A stretch of 64,000 bases of DNA from Chara braunii (lineage: Eukaryota > Streptophyta > Charophyceae > Charales > Characeae): positions 1,165,813-1,229,812 of the forward strand of contig BFEA01000276.1 in the NCBI GenBank assembly GCA_003427395.1. The letters run 5' to 3'. Below the pieces are notes generated by a model, which saw only the letters and a program-made list of their open reading frames with translations, had not been told where the DNA came from and did no database searches. The position numbers were made by a program, and so were the translations under genes. Position 1 is the stretch's first letter. Every line of letters begins with the position of its first letter. This document shows, one piece after another, positions 29,098-41,987 of this stretch.

Positions 29098-29488
29098 TGT
29101 ACAGAAAATGAGAATGTCTGAGAACAATGAAAACAGTGACAGTGAGGTCTGTCAGCATTGATTGCCCTGCAACCCAGGGGATTGACTGAGCAGTCCTAAA
29201 TAGTGTCCTCTTCACCCTCATAGGTCAGTTTTGTCATGAATCACTTTTTGGAGATGGCATTCTGCCACAACAAACTTCACAGTAGACCCTTGTCCCCTTG
29301 GGACTGAAAAAACGGGGGATGGGGATGTGTAAAATGGCCCCGCCTGTTTGTTGTCCTTGTCTCCCTCTCTGCCTTAGGTGGGGTCCTTAACGAAACAGTG
29401 TGTCACAACCCCCCATTTGTTATCCTTTTCTCCCTCTCTGCCTAAGGTTGAGTGGGATACCTCCATTAATTCAGTTGTCTAGTACAAG
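29098..29488. other. No recognisable feature
   Basis: Contains two copies of a CCTTGTCTCCCTCTCTGCCT-like string (about 29359 and 29427); otherwise nothing seen. Confidence 0.5.
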
Positions 29489-29512
29489 AAGAACAACAAC
29501 AACAACAAGATA

Positions 29513-29559
<47 letters not shown>

Positions 29560-29608
29560 GAAGAAGAAGAAGAAGAAGGAGGAGGAGGAGGAGGAGGAGG
29601 AGGAGGAG
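29489..29608 (+). repeat. Compound trinucleotide microsatellite
   Basis: Successive blocks of AAC, AAT (about 16 units), AAG (about 6) and GGA/GAG (about 10), each differing from its neighbour by one base change. Long Tyr/Ile/Leu or Ser runs in open frames here are artefacts of the repeat. Confidence 0.95.
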
Positions 29609-30000
29609 ACAAAGAAAAGGAAGAAGATGTAGAAGCACAAATCTGACCACCCATCCAATTCCAACTAGGAAATGCAAAGCGTTACAAATGACAGTTGAAC
29701 GATAAGAATGGGGGGTGGGGAGGCGGACTGCTATTAGGAGGTCATGATGAAGAACAACGCACTAAGAAAAAAGATAGAAATAACTAACGAAGAAAGAACA
29801 AGTCAAACTAAAAATGTGAACACGGTGGTATCGTCAAGATATTCACAAAGTTTGACCCGTCCTTGCAGAAATGCCCCTTGGTATTTTACGCCCAACCCCA
29901 ATATAAAGACACCCAACTGTGGAGCCAAAGTTTTGGCTACAACCTTGTGCATTACATTCAGGAGAGAGATGGGATGTCAATTCCTTACCTTTCACTGATG

Positions 30001-30001
<1 letters not shown>
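29609..30001. other. No gene supported
   Basis: Low-complexity A-rich stretch then mixed sequence up to the T run. The short frames at 29744 and 29863 have no recognisable content. Confidence 0.45.
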
Positions 30002-30077
<76 letters not shown>

Positions 30078-30214
30078 AACTCCGTATACAGGAAGCCTAC
30101 TTAACGAGGTGATAAGAGCATCCCCGTTCTTATCACCCGTTAAGTAGGTTCCAGCGTCAAAGGCTCCATCTATTGGTGGGGAGCTGCACTTGCTGGAAAT
30201 CGAGTCCAGCGTCC
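30002..30214 (-). mobile_element. LINE tail copy with 72-base T run and strong hairpin
   Basis: The T run at 30002-30073 is the poly(A) of a minus-strand insertion. Between it and the shared head (GGCTCCATCTATTGGTGGGG, ending GAGTCCAGCGTCCC) lies a near-perfect inverted repeat: 30096-30117 pairs with 30128-30148, one bulged A, 10-base loop. Confidence 0.8.
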
Positions 30215-30816
30215 CTGTACAACGGTATGAATATGTCAGCTGGAAATCGGGCCCAGTGTCCCTTATACAGAGACGTATTAATGTCTGAGTCTCCCACTTC
30301 CTATGTGTGTTCGTGAAGCAGATCTACAATTCTAAAAAAACAAACTAAGACATCCTCCACATTTCAACCACCTGACCAGGAGACGAGACCCTAGTTTTAA
30401 TATGACGTGATATGATATGATGTGATGTATCAGCTGGAGATCGGGGCCAGCACCCCTATGCAGAGATGTGTTGATACCTCCACTTCCTATGTATATTCGT
30501 TAATCAGTATATGATGGTAGAACCTTTTTTTTTTTCTTTAATTCCTTCTTGATCCCATTGAATCTTGGTCTTGCCTTACACCATATCTCGGAACCTCTTT
30601 TCTCGCCTTCGCTAACACTCGTAAGAATTTTTTCCATCCTAAGTGACAGTAAAAGTCGGACGACAGTGTGCAGAGTTGCTCTTAACCCCTCATCCAATTG
30701 GCTACAAGCACATTTGTTGAATCAACATGACCTTCTCGAGGTCGAGGAGCCTTCTCTTCCCTCCTCTCCCCCTTCTTTATCTCTTCTCTTCATACCTCCT
30801 CCGCTTCCTTCGCAAC
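30215..30816 (-). repeat. Isolated LINE-tail head motifs
   Basis: GCTGGAAATCGGGCCCAG with TGTCCC at about 30239 and GCTGGAGATCGGGGCCAG at about 30434 are diverged minus-strand copies of the GGGACGCTGGACCC head without poly(A). The rest is pyrimidine-rich; no gene. Confidence 0.5.
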
Positions 30817-31000
30817 TTTTTTTTTTTTTTTTTTGTAGGGAGCAACACCTGCTGGAAACAGGGTTCAGCGTCCCTTTACAGAATGAACATTGATCCATAT
30901 GAGAGTACAGATTGTTGTGTTGATTACTTGTGTCTCTTCACCCTCGTCAGAGCGCTTGAAAGGACATATTTTCCTAGCACTGTATCAACCTCTTATGAGA

Positions 31001-32880
31001 TCATTCATATTCATACCATGATCTGGGAACTAAACTTAGTTTTGATGGAGGAAAAGGATCGAGGAAGTCCGTCAGGGACCTTAATGGGACGGCTGAGTCA
31101 ACTTCAATCCAATCATTGAAAATCAAACGGTAATTCCTTTGAAGCCCAACCTGGTCATTTTCTTGTGCTTCCTCCCAAACCACCCGCCCTAGTCTCCCTC
31201 CCTTGTCCCCCCCAAGCCAACTTTGGTTAAATGATGTAATATGTTGCATGATTTTTTTTCTTCAGTGACAGATACAATATTTTCTCTTTTAGTCTTTTCT
31301 CATTTGGTAGTAATCTTTGTTTCTAAATGTTGCTTAATAGTTTCATTAAATTCTGGTTCATCTAAGCGTGCTCCTTCCGTTTCATAGGTACATTTTCATG
31401 TCCATATTGCCCAAATAACTGCTCTCCTTCCAACTATAAATAAGTTAGATGTAAAGTCGTCAATCTGATAGTGATTCCAGGTTTCCAAGAGCAGCGTCTT
31501 CCCATCCCAGGGCCAGGGAAAAGATGTTCCCAAATGATTCCAAATTATATCCCACCAATGCCATAGCCAAACTGATCCTGGACATTGAAGAAAAATATGC
31601 TCTAATGTTTCCGGAATTAGTTTGGATGAGAAGGCTGATTTGCAAAATTTACACCACGGATGAGCTATTCCTCTTTGTTCTTGTGAGGTTCTATTTATAA
31701 TCCAGTCATTTGTGGGAAGACAATCATGGGTAATCTGCCATTGCAGAGATGCTACCTTGGTTGGCCGAGATCTAATAGAGAGAAATCATTTAACTGAATG
31801 TAACTCTTCCTTGCTTACATTGAGATGTCTCATCCATCGGGCTTCTATTCGGTCTTTTATGTTCACCTTTGGGCGAAACATCCTATAAGTTGATTTGACT
31901 GATAATTTATGAAGTGATCTAGAGTATGAGTGTCTCCTTCCCCCTGGACTAGACCAGGTCCAGTTTACAGGGTCAATGGGTAAGTGAGAAATGGGTGTAT
32001 CTGGTTTGAAAGCTAGCCATTTATCTTGGATCTTTAAAACTCTGATCCGAAATAGTTGATCAAATTTGAAGGACTCAGTGTGTTCTTGTGCCCTAGGCTT
32101 CAAGAAACCATCTGCTCCCACATTAAGGATAGACATGAGGATGTCTCCTTCGTTGGAGATTTCAACTATGTTCTTCACTACCCCCTGTTGTGCCTTGATG
32201 GTCACCCAATCATTGACAGCTAGCTTGGACCCTTTCTTAAGAATTCTGACCCATTCTAACGGGATTATGTCAATTATCCGATCCAGTGCTTCTTTCTGAT
32301 GATGACAATGCCTTAAGCGCTCCTGGAGTATTGAAGAATCAATCCAATCTCTGTTCTCACTACTCCAAATATCTCTGATACGAATAACCCTTTTTTTAAT
32401 CCACACTTTCCATGGTGAGTTAGAGCAGTTAAGAGTACATCCATGAGTGTCTCTGATAAATGTGTCGTTAAATAATGGTTGTTGACATACTTCATCCCAT
32501 TTCTCGGGATGAATTTTATCAGGAAGAGGGAGTTTTTTCCAGGTTCTCATTAAAGTGATCCAAAAGGGATCTCTGTGCAGATCGTTTCTGGTTGCTTGAC
32601 GATTTGAAATATCCTCCTGAAGAGGTTGTACTAGTGAACCTCTAGGTAGGGGCCAGGACCGATTTTCTAGTCACATGGGTCTACCTCCTCCGAAGTGGGT
32701 GGTGCTAACCTCCTGATTTGTTCACAAGCCAGAAGAGTCCAGGGAGTATGAGAATTAAATAAAAGACGTTTTAACCATTGGATTGAAAAGGCCATAGCCT
32801 GGGTAGTAGGGTCAATGATGCCAAGACCGCCTTTAGATTTTGGTTGAATTACAGATAGTCATGCCACCCTACTGATAACA
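31001..32880 (-). pseudogene. LINE ORF2 C-terminal region, copy 2
   Basis: MRTWKKLPLP, RDTHGCTLNCSNSPWK, WVRILKKGSKLAVNDW, then STYRMFRPKVNIKDRIEARW and, past a stop near 31786, the zinc-type region and an end SFNQSWLGGD...NYRLIFNDWIEVDSAVPL matching copy 1. The role of this domain in plant LINEs is thought to be nucleic-acid binding. Confidence 0.8.
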
Positions 32881-32889
32881 TTTTCGCAT

Positions 32890-34239
32890 TCATGATTTCC
32901 TCGTCATAAAAAGGCTGCCAATTGCCTTTGAAACGCCAGATTTGTACCAGATAGAAGCTAACACCACATTGTTAATTGCTATTGTTCTTCCCAGTAGTGA
33001 AGTGTGTTTATCTTTCCACAATTCTAGTTTTGAGTGAGCTTGCTGCAAAATTTCATCATTGTTAGATATTGGTTTGCCTAGTGCTGAGATGGAAATCCAA
33101 AAAACTTTAATTGGCATCTCAGGAGGAAGCCATTTAATTTGAGGTTGTTCTGGGGGTCTTACTCCTTGGTAGTGAATCCACCATCCTAATGTCTTATTTC
33201 TCCAATTTACCCTCATATCCGAAAGTTTACAAAACACATTCATGATTCGTTTAATAGCCTCTAGATTTTTATGTGAGGCGTCTACCATCAGAGAGAGGTC
33301 GTCAACAAATAGAGAGAAAACTGGGATAGCATCTTCTGGAATAGAAGAGATTTGGATACGTTTAATATCTTTATATTGACGAAGGTTAGCTGCCAGGGTT
33401 TCCATAATGATTACAAACAGTAACTGGGCGATTGGATCGCCTTGTCTCACTGATCTCTGAAGCGAAATAGGAGGTGTCACATTTCCGTTGACCATTATTC
33501 TTGTTGTTGCATTCTCATACAAGATTTAAACCCATCTTCTAAAGTTAGAACCAAAATTCAATTTATCAAGGCATTTATCAAGGAAGAACCAATCAACATG
33601 ATCATATGACTTTTCGAAGTCAATAAATATGAATGCAACATTATGTTTCGATTGTCGCGATAGCTTAACTAATTCATTAATAAGAAGAATATTATCTTGG
33701 ATATTTCTTCCTTGAATAAACCCGGTTTGTGAGGGATGAATTATGTCAGCTATGAACTTATTCAAACGATTGGTTAGTACCTTGGATATGAGTTTATATA
33801 CTACAGAAAGGAGTGTTATAGGTCCATAATTGCGAATATTGCATTTATCATTTTTTTTATATAATAAGGTTAAAACTCCCTGCCCCACAATTTCACCCAT
33901 CTGTCCGGACACTCATACTGCATGATAAAATTCCATTAAATCTTGTGAGATAAAATCCCACAGAGATTCTCAGAATTCCTGATGCAGTCCATCTATACCT
34001 GGAGCCTTTTTTTCTTCCATAAGCATGAGTGTTGTCCACACTTCCTCTTTAGTTAAGGGCATTTCTAGTTGAAGTTTTTGAAATTCTGAAAGAGTTTTTG
34101 TCATTGGCTTCAAAAATTTGTCAATTTCTATATTCCTTTGATTTAAAGGAATGCCACTATTTTTTGATAAAAAAAAAATCTTAAAAAAAATCCCTAACAA
34201 TTTTAGTACACTCAGCAGTGGAGGTGGCCAATGGATCAT
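32890..34239 (-). pseudogene. LINE ORF2 reverse transcriptase, copy 2
   Basis: KEEVWTTLMLMEEKKAPGIDG, then a stop and GQGVLTLLYKKND, NYGPITLLSVVYKLISK, SQTGFIQGRNIQDNILL, FIFIDFEKSYDHVDW, LQRSVRQGDP and LFVDDLSLM, the catalytic box with both Asp kept. GWWIHYQGVRPPEQP follows. Three frames cover it, separated at about 33960 and 33524. Confidence 0.9.
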
Positions 34240-35678
34240 TCAAATGTCGGGGATGAGCAAAAGCCTCAATGACTGTCCTTCTTGTCCGGACTTTAGCCAT
34301 TGCAACAAATCTTGCATCCATAGCACCTTTTGTGCCATGTTTTCTAAGTTTACCCCTAATCATAACCCCTTGCCAGTGATACTTCATGTGAGAAAGTAAT
34401 CGACTTTCTAATTCATGAATTTCTTGAGCAACTAATTCATTGTTCTCGTCATTTACATTATCAAATTCTAAGAGCTGTAATTGTTGAATACGTTGATAAA
34501 GATGTGATTCATTTGAATGACGTTCAACTGCTAATAGTTTCAAATATTCATTGCATTTACGACCTAGAAATACTAGACCGTTGTGTAACCACTTAATGTC
34601 ATCCTGGATAATGTCCTTTTGTTGTTTCCAGAAAGTCCACATATCCTTTAGATAAGATTTAAATAAATTCATTTTGAGATGAGTCGTATTAAGCTTATAG
34701 AACCCTTTCCCTTGGTCTGGTTTCCTCCGGAAGGTGAGGATGACCACACACATGGCATGGTCCAGACCCAAAAGAGAGTTTCTAGGGAAAATTTCAGCTA
34801 CCTGAAGAGCGCCTTCCAATTCCTCCGAGAGGAGGATTAGGTCTATACGCGATTTAGTGGCCAATAGAGTTTGAGATTTTTTAAAGCACGTATAAGAGCG
34901 CTGAGACAGGTTCAACCTGCAGAATGAATAAAAGATATTAAATGTTTGGACCAAGGAGGCAATCATTACTTCATCAACTTCTACGTAGGTTGGACATGGT
35001 GTAGGAACATGCCAGCAGTGCAAGGATCTATTTGGGGCAGCGTTGAAGTCCCCAGCCATGATTAATGGTATACCTGCTGGCAGCTTAGGGAGAAGAGTCT
35101 AAAAAAAACGTTGACGTTTTCCTGCCTTATTTGGTCCATATACACATAGGATATTGATTATTTCCAGTTCTAACATGACTAAGATATATACCCACCGACC
35201 CTCTACTTTATTCATGTTCCAATAAATAGGTTCTACCCTGTAACCAGGAGAAATCCAAATTGCAACACCTGCACTCCCTGGCCGTGGTGAATGTGATCTG
35301 AACGCTTTATGAGGCCATATCTGTTTGTGACAATGATTATGATTAGCGGTATCCAAGAGATGTGTTTCTTGAATACATATAACATCAGGCCATTCTCTCC
35401 CCCCTATCCCCTTCAGTTGATCATGAATGGCTTGCTTCTTTTGAAACTTAGCAGAAGCAAGATCATTAACATTCAAAGATCTTAGGTTTAAATCCACCTG
35501 TCTCCTGAGGGACTTCCATGTTTGATCCTTATTGCATAAGTTGTCAATTACACGGAAATTTTCCATCAAAAAATTCACACGAAAGACCAAAGTTATGACA
35601 TAGGGAGTAAGAATATGATTGGAAGATTGAGAGGGGCCGCTTAGGAGACCTGCCACAGGGCAGAGTCCAAAAGTCCCC
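34240..35678 (-). pseudogene. LINE ORF2 endonuclease and linker, copy 2
   Basis: From about 35560: SLNVNDL, VICIQETHL, GSAGVAIW, NILCVYGPNKAG, a stop at 35099, then IMAGDFNAAPN, SRIDLILLS and GLDHAMCVV. All the usual AP-endonuclease motifs, including the QETHL Glu and GDFN Asp, are intact apart from the stop. The linker ahead of RT follows (RKCNEYLKLL, MKYHWQGVMIRGKLRKHG). Confidence 0.88.
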
Positions 35679-38600
35679 TTACACCAGAATTTGTTCTCCC
35701 AAAAACCTGACCAGCAATGTACCAACATCAGTTTCCGACCAGAACTTGCTTGCCTTGACTTTCAACATCTGAAGTTCCAGCAGGGTCTCCTGGTTGAGCC
35801 ACTTGAGGTTATCATGTTTTTTCACTTCATATTTTAAGTAAACATCCCATTCAGCTAGTCTGTGTTCCCTTTCAGTCACGGTCAAATGGTCGTAACCCCT
35901 GGTGGAAAATTATCGTTGATGAAACTCCATATCTCCTTTTGAATGAGTGTGTCCCTAGTGAGGCTATCTGATATGGAAGGTAACGATAGAGACGGCAGAG
36001 CAGTACCCAGCAGTGTGACCTCCCCATATACTGCACCCGGAGGGACAGAAAGACCTACCTCCCATGTACCCTCTTTGAGTCTGACCGGAAAAATAACTAT
36101 ACCACTTTTGGTAGGGGACAATACTCCCTGCCCTTTAGCCAGACGATGCTTCAGCCTCTGTCTCTTAGTTGCGAGCTCAGACTCTAGTAGAGTTTGGGGA
36201 TTTTGAGAATTTTGATAAATTTCTATTTTTGTCAAATCCACTGAAACTTCTACTTTTCCAACTCCTTCTCTATCCTCCACCAGGGTCCTTTCCTGATGTT
36301 CATTTGGAAGATCTTCAGTGAGATTTACCACGTGACTCTTCGTCTGTGTCAAGGGAGACCCTTGCAATGATCGTCCTTCCTCGATCACCGAAACAGGAAC
36401 AAATTTTATTCCCTTACCACCCCTTTGTCACTAGTACTAACACTGTCGTGAAGGAATGTTGGAAAGCATTCATTGACAGTGACAGTCTGCAGTTCGTGTT
36501 GAGAGTTAATGTCCTTAGTACCAGTGACATCCGTGGTTCCCGTGAAAAGTAGTACACCATCATTGATGATCTCAGCCTGTTGTTTTTGTAACCCCAGACT
36601 TAAAACTGTAGTTTTCACCAGCTGGCAAGGGAACTCACAGTCATCATAGTATTGTGGTAATGGTTGAAGCTTCCTGGTACCAACAACAATGGGAGATAAA
36701 GAGAGTTCATTATCTTTCATACTTAATTCCTGAAGCATATGAGACATATGAGTACCGTGAGTCTCCCCAATTACCTGAGATCCTTAAGACTCATGAGACT
36801 CAGGGGACTTATGAGCCTCACAATCTCATTCTAACAACCCTTGACTGTGTTTACATGAGGCAGCAATCTGTTGTCCCTTTGGGAGCTGCAAAAACTTATT
36901 TTCCTCTGTGAGCTCAGAAATCACAATTTTGAATCTAAACTGTTTGCTTTGTTGCTTTTCTGGAACTGGGAATTGTACCTCAATATTCTCTTTCTCCCGC
37001 TGAGATTGATCATGTGCTGGTCCCAGGGACTGAGAAGATTCATATAACTTGGGACCAGCAGCAAGGATAGTATTCTCCTGACGTTGCAGCTCAAAAACCT
37101 CATCCTCTTCCCCCTCTTCCCCCTGTAAAGCTAGGGGTTGAAATCGATTTTGTAGGCTAGGTAGTTTAACTCATCTCCTTAGGAGAGTGTGATTAAACCT
37201 AGTAGAGATTATTGATAAGACTTTGGCGCAAACATCATCCCAGGTAATCCCCGGCAGAGGGCCTTGAATCAGAATTTATTCCAAGCTTTTACTATCACCC
37301 ACCATTAAAATTAAATCCTCAAAAATATGAGACCACGAAATGTCTGTCAATACAGAGTGTTGGTTCTTCAGATTACACAGCAACCAATCCGATAGTTGGA
37401 GAACAACAGATTCCACATTCAAAGAGAACGTGGAATCAGAGTTGTCCGCAGATTGAACCGATGGGGGACGAGCGCAGGGCTGAACAGACTCAACATCCAT
37501 TGGTTCCGAACCAAGAACAACTCTGAAAGGGTCTACATCCATGGGAACCCCTTCAGAATCAGAGTTGTCCTTCTGTTTTGCTGGTCCTTTCTTTTTTACC
37601 TCCCTCCATTCTGAAACTCCCCCAGAATCACTTCTTGGCAGGTAGTCTGTTGCCTTGGGGCCCACAGACCTCTCCATATTGTCGGATGGTGGGGCGGCCA
37701 AACCTTTATATTTCTGATTTTTTCGGTTTCCCACCCCCGTCCCTGACTGCATCACGTCACTATCCCCATTACCAGTACTGTGGATTCCTTGCATATCTCC
37801 CCTCTTTATCTGAACTTTCACTCCAGACACCTGACCCTGCTTAGTTTGGCTACTCTGAGATGCCTTTCCCACTTGAGATGAGGGTTGAGGTTGGTGAGGA
37901 GGCGATTGAGGAGGGAGCCAGTCCACTGGTGGGCGGGGAGATTTGTGAACATCACTCCTCCCTTCCCAAACCCAGCCCACTGGTTGTCCCACTTGATTCT
38001 GATCCTCACGATAAACCCATCCCTCATAACCAGATACCATGGAAAGCCATCTGTTGGGCCTTTGCAGGTCCCGTTTGAGACGCTGATCTAGGGGGATCGC
38101 GTGCTGGGGATGATGGGGGCATACATGGTCATTGTGAAGGTGACCATAAGCCTTATACTTAAAACACCAGGGACGAAACTTATGCGTTGTGTGAATCTGA
38201 TAGACCCGGCCACCAATTTTGAATGGTATGATGTCATCTGAAGGACACCAGTGAAAAAAGTTGTTCTTTAGGAAGGTCCAGGGCCAGCATCAAGTAGTCA
38301 TCCCGCTTTGCCACATACGATGGCAGCGGGTTGATGAAGTCCACTATTTTAAATTGCTGATCAAAATCATGAATGAACGCTGCCTGGACTTCAATCGGGA
38401 TGTGTCTGAATTCGACCCAGTAGAAGTCCTTCATGAGTTGGTCCCTTTTTCCTTCTGGGCCAACCTTCTTAGGAAGCCATGGGTAGATTCCGACCTCAGC
38501 CTGATCCCATAGTATTTTCTTCCATGCATCCATTCTGACCTTGTCCTTGTCAAAAAGGCTCAGCACAGTGAAAACCGTAAGGGTAATTGGCTGAATTAGG

Positions 38601-39524
38601 AAGAACTCTCTTACACCTTCAGGCCCATCTCTCAGCGATTCCAGTCTCTTACAAATGAATTTGAGCTTGTCATTAACTGACCTATAGGTCGCATTCATAG
38701 AAGATCCAATTACTAGCATGTTTAGTATAAACAGAATCAAGTTGAGCCAGTTTATCTGGTGGATACGACTTCATCAGAGTCTTCCTTCCCCCTTGCTCAA
38801 TCACCAGTTGTTCAGACTGTAGGAGGAAGAGCGAGAGAAAGTATGCCCTAGCCGAAGATAAATTCCGAAGAGGAACCTTCAACTCCTCTGGCGGGGAACC
38901 AGTGGGATCAATCGACGGGCGCTGAATATTAAGAGTTTTATTTTGCAAGGATTCTTTCACTCTTTGTGCCCATGAGGGTTGCTTGTGATCCTGATATGAT
39001 GTGCTTCCCGCTTTTTCCTGCGATGCTTGTTGTGTTGCCTGTTGAGTCTGGATTTTTTCGTGCATCCTTTCCTCTTCCGTCAATACTTCGTCATCATTCG
39101 GTTCATTTCCTTCTCCCATTATCAAATCCCTGACAACAACATTCTCGCTGTTGATGGTAATGCTGGTTTGTGTGGAGACTTCTGTTGCCGAGAACTCAGG
39201 ATGCATAGATGATGAGGTCACTGAGTTCACTTAGTTCATACGGGACGCATGATCAGAGAGTATACCTATCCCCCCATTCCCTTCGTGATGTTGCATTGAG
39301 ACCGGTGAAGAGGGCAAGGGATTATTTTCCTTCTGCGTGAACAACAGTTTTTCTTCGTTTCCTGACAGCCTCCTTGTGTGACATCCCGCATTTTGGCTGG
39401 TTGTTGTCGCTCTCGGACGAGCATAGGGCAATGAACCAATCTGTTTGAACATTACATGTCGCATTGCCCCCTGATAAAACAATAATGATTCTGGTCCTTT
39501 TGCCCGACGAAAGCTGAGCTTCAT
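35679..39524 (-). pseudogene. LINE ORF1, copy 2
   Basis: ATG at 39524; an in-frame TAA at 39233-39231, then NSVTSSSMHPEF. Conserved blocks: KVPLRNLSSARAYF, REFFLIQPITLTVF, DFYWVEFRHIPIEVQAAF, KRDDYLMLALDL, then a knuckle RPWCFKYKAYGHLHND at about 38180-38130 in which the second Cys is Tyr. Downstream are GWVWEGRSD, an acidic/Ser-rich linker (38040-37276), GPLPGITWDD, RLKHRLAKGQGV, WEVGLSVPPGAVYGEVTL and VKASKFWSETDV. Frame is lost and regained several times. It is longer between the knuckle and the C-terminal blocks than in copy 1. Confidence 0.78.
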
Positions 39525-39827
39525 TGTGAGGGGCGTGTGTGTATCTTGTGGGTATGTGTGTGTATATGTGTCAATGGTGTATGTGTTGGATTATGTGTTG
39601 ATTGTGTGTGAAAATGTATGTGTGTCTGTGTGTGTATTTGAGTGATTGTGTAAGAGATCCCTTATGTGTGAGAGGAGAGGCAGTCCGTGTGGACGCCTAA
39701 CAATCAATCAGGGTAGTAGTCTGGGATGAGATTAATCCTGCAGACACATTGGACAACTTATACAATAAATTATAATCCCGTAATTCTGTAATTCTTTTAT
39801 TCCTCTTTCTGATTATAAGTTTGATTT

Positions 39828-39866
39828 TTTATTTTTTTATTTTTTTATTTTTTTATTTTTTTTTTG
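39828..39866 (+). repeat. (ATTTTTTT)n minisatellite
   Basis: Four to five units of an A followed by six to eight T, close to the presumed 5' end of LINE copy 2. Confidence 0.85.
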
Positions 39867-40051
39867 CTGGCTTGGACCGCAAACAGGCAGGGGGGGGACT
39901 TTAGAGGGAAAGAGGATATGGGGAGGCTCAAAATATAGAGGAGGGAATACACCTTCTCAATTGTCGATACTCGTCATTGAGCCAGGTTGTCCTTCAATTT
40001 GCTTCTGGGCGAAAATTGAAAGGACTGCTTCTCGTTGCTCCACACCCTGAC

Positions 40052-40573
40052 ATTAACAGCAATCTGCTTCCCTTACTCAGTCCTCTCTCCAGCTTAACTC
40101 TTCCACCTCATCGTCAACTACTTCCTTCAATTCCCCTTACTCTCTCGTTCGTGCTTATATCTGTAAACTCAAACCTCTTCGACTCCCCCTTAAGATCAGT
40201 TACACCACCCAGGGCTAAGGTCTTGTAAACCCACCGTTTCCCTATCACTTCGCACAAACATAATCAATACCACCCTTTCCTTGATTTGTCTGTTCTATTA
40301 GGGCAGGCACTCAATGTCAACAGCAATCTGTTCCCTTACACAATCCTCTCTCCAACTTAACTCTTCCACCTCATCGTCAACTACTTCCTTCTATTCCCCT
40401 TGCTCTCTTGACCGTGCTTATTTATGCAAACTCAAACTTATTCGACACCTGCTTAAGATTAGTTACACCACCCAGAGCTGAGATCGTGATACCCGCCGTT
40501 TTTCTATCACTTCATATCGACTTAATAAATATCCCCCTTTCCTTGACTTGTCTGTTCTATTACGGCAGACACT
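40052..40573 (+). repeat. Tandem duplication, about 263-bp period
   Basis: AACAGCAATCTG, CTTCCACCTCATCGTCAACT, GTTACACCACCCAG and GTCTGTTCTATTA recur in the same order, first at about 40055-40312 and again at about 40318-40573. Moderately diverged, pyrimidine-rich, not coding. Confidence 0.88.
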
Positions 40574-40629
40574 CAATATCCCAGGTGACTTCAACTAATT
40601 TGTCAACCCCCAATCCACTAATTGTATTG

Positions 40630-40775
40630 ACCAAAATATGAAACAATCGGAATATACTTCCAATAAGACAGAATTCAATAGAGATGGCCCTATTGATGAC
40701 GTGGACGAAACAATGAGAATATACTTCTAAAAAGACAGAATTCATTCGGGATGACCCTATTGATGACGTGGCGCA
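40630..40775 (+). repeat. Tandem duplication, about 64-bp period
   Basis: ATGAAACAATCGGAATATAC and its variant, with AAGACAGAATTCA and CCTATTGATGACGTGG, appear twice in succession. Confidence 0.85.
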
Positions 40776-40889
40776 GAAGAATCCCCTTCCTTGCTAGAGA
40801 ACATCCCCTTTACCACCCTCTAATTAGTGGTCAAACAGGTGTCCCTGTTGCTGGCGTGGCGCTTTAGAAAATCAAATTTCTCTGTCTTA

Positions 40890-41200
40890 CTTGCTGATGT
40901 GCATTCTCGTGCCCAACCCTCTAAACACCGGTCAAACACTATAATAATTTTGCAAAGACTTAATCGTTGCGCCCCCCTTCCATTTCTCAGACGCACCAAG
41001 ACACAGATCCTATAACACGAGGCTGTCTCCACTCTGACATTGGCTGGAAACACCACCTCCCAGAAGAAAACCACCTCAGTAACCAATACAACATCGATCT
41101 AAATGTGCATTGTCGTACCCAACCCTTTGACCAGCAGTCAAGCACGTAGCCTTGGCTGGAAACAATGCCTCCCAGAAGAAAACCACCTCATGATACAATT
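40890..41200 (+). repeat. Duplicated block, about 110-bp period
   Basis: TTGGCTGGAAACA with CTCCCAGAAGAAAACCACCT occurs at about 41039 and 41153. The preceding GTGCATTSTCGTRCCCAACC occurs at about 40898 and 41104. Confidence 0.75.
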
Positions 41201-41987
41201 CACCCCTGAAGTGATTATGATTTGATACAATGGCATGCTGAGTTAAAGTTCTCCTTGGCTGTTACACCCTTCAACGCCCACTTTGCCTTCACAGGGACCG
41301 AAACTCCTCTGATTCCATACGCATTAACGAAAGTTAACGCACAGGGCCATTCACCGTTCTCAATACCACGGCGGCTATGGAATCTAAATCGCGGAACCAA
41401 GGAGGCATGCCTCAATGAACAGGCAAACACCAATCCACTGTCGTGCTCTCCTTAATCAAGCGTGAAGCCGCGTCAGCCTGTGACGTGGAGACGCTAAGTG
41501 TCTCTGTTCTACGGCGCGCGTGCGCTAGGCGCCTTCCTCCCCTCCCTACCACCCTATGATGGTAGAACCCTATCCATCCAGTCTATAGATTCTCGAAACA
41601 AAGAAAGAGATCAGTCCCACTCCTATCTATCAGGCCAGGAGACGAAACTTTAGCTTTGATACTATGCGCAGGTGGAAATCGGGTCCAGCGTCCCTAATCA
41701 GTGATATGCGGAAATCTTATTGTGATGTGTATGAGCTGGAATTCGGGACCAGCCTCCCCATTATGTGTTCGCACCTACATCACAAAAAAGAGCCGTACAT
41801 CTCAGAAAAAGAGCCGAGGCATTGATTACTTCCCTGCGTAAGGGAAAAATTGACCTCCAGCTCTAATGTACCCTAATTGCCTTGTAGGGTGACGTGGCAC
41901 AATTCCTCCAAAAGACAACAATCCTAACGATCCCTCAACCATTACCCACCCCACCCACTGAGACAGCCCATGCCCCGTCAGCTGTAA
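41201..41987. other. No gene; diverged LINE-tail heads
   Basis: GGTGGAAATCGGGTCCAGCG at about 41670 and GCTGGAATTCGGGACCAGCC at about 41731 are minus-strand head motifs. The 70-codon frames at 41222 (+) and 41433 (-) overlap on opposite strands and have no family signal. Confidence 0.5.

Larger units (their letters stand above)
30817..39760 (-). mobile_element. L1-type LINE, copy 2 (about 8.9 kb)
   Basis: Minus orientation. The 3' end is the T run 30817-30834 plus the shared tail (30836-30874). ORF2 and ORF1 are collinear with LINE copy 1, and this copy is longer at the 5' end of ORF1. The right boundary is uncertain, between about 39530 and 39830; I found no matching duplication of the CTTCCTTCGCAAC flank. 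Internal stops and frameshifts exist, but endonuclease and RT catalytic residues are kept. Confidence 0.9.
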
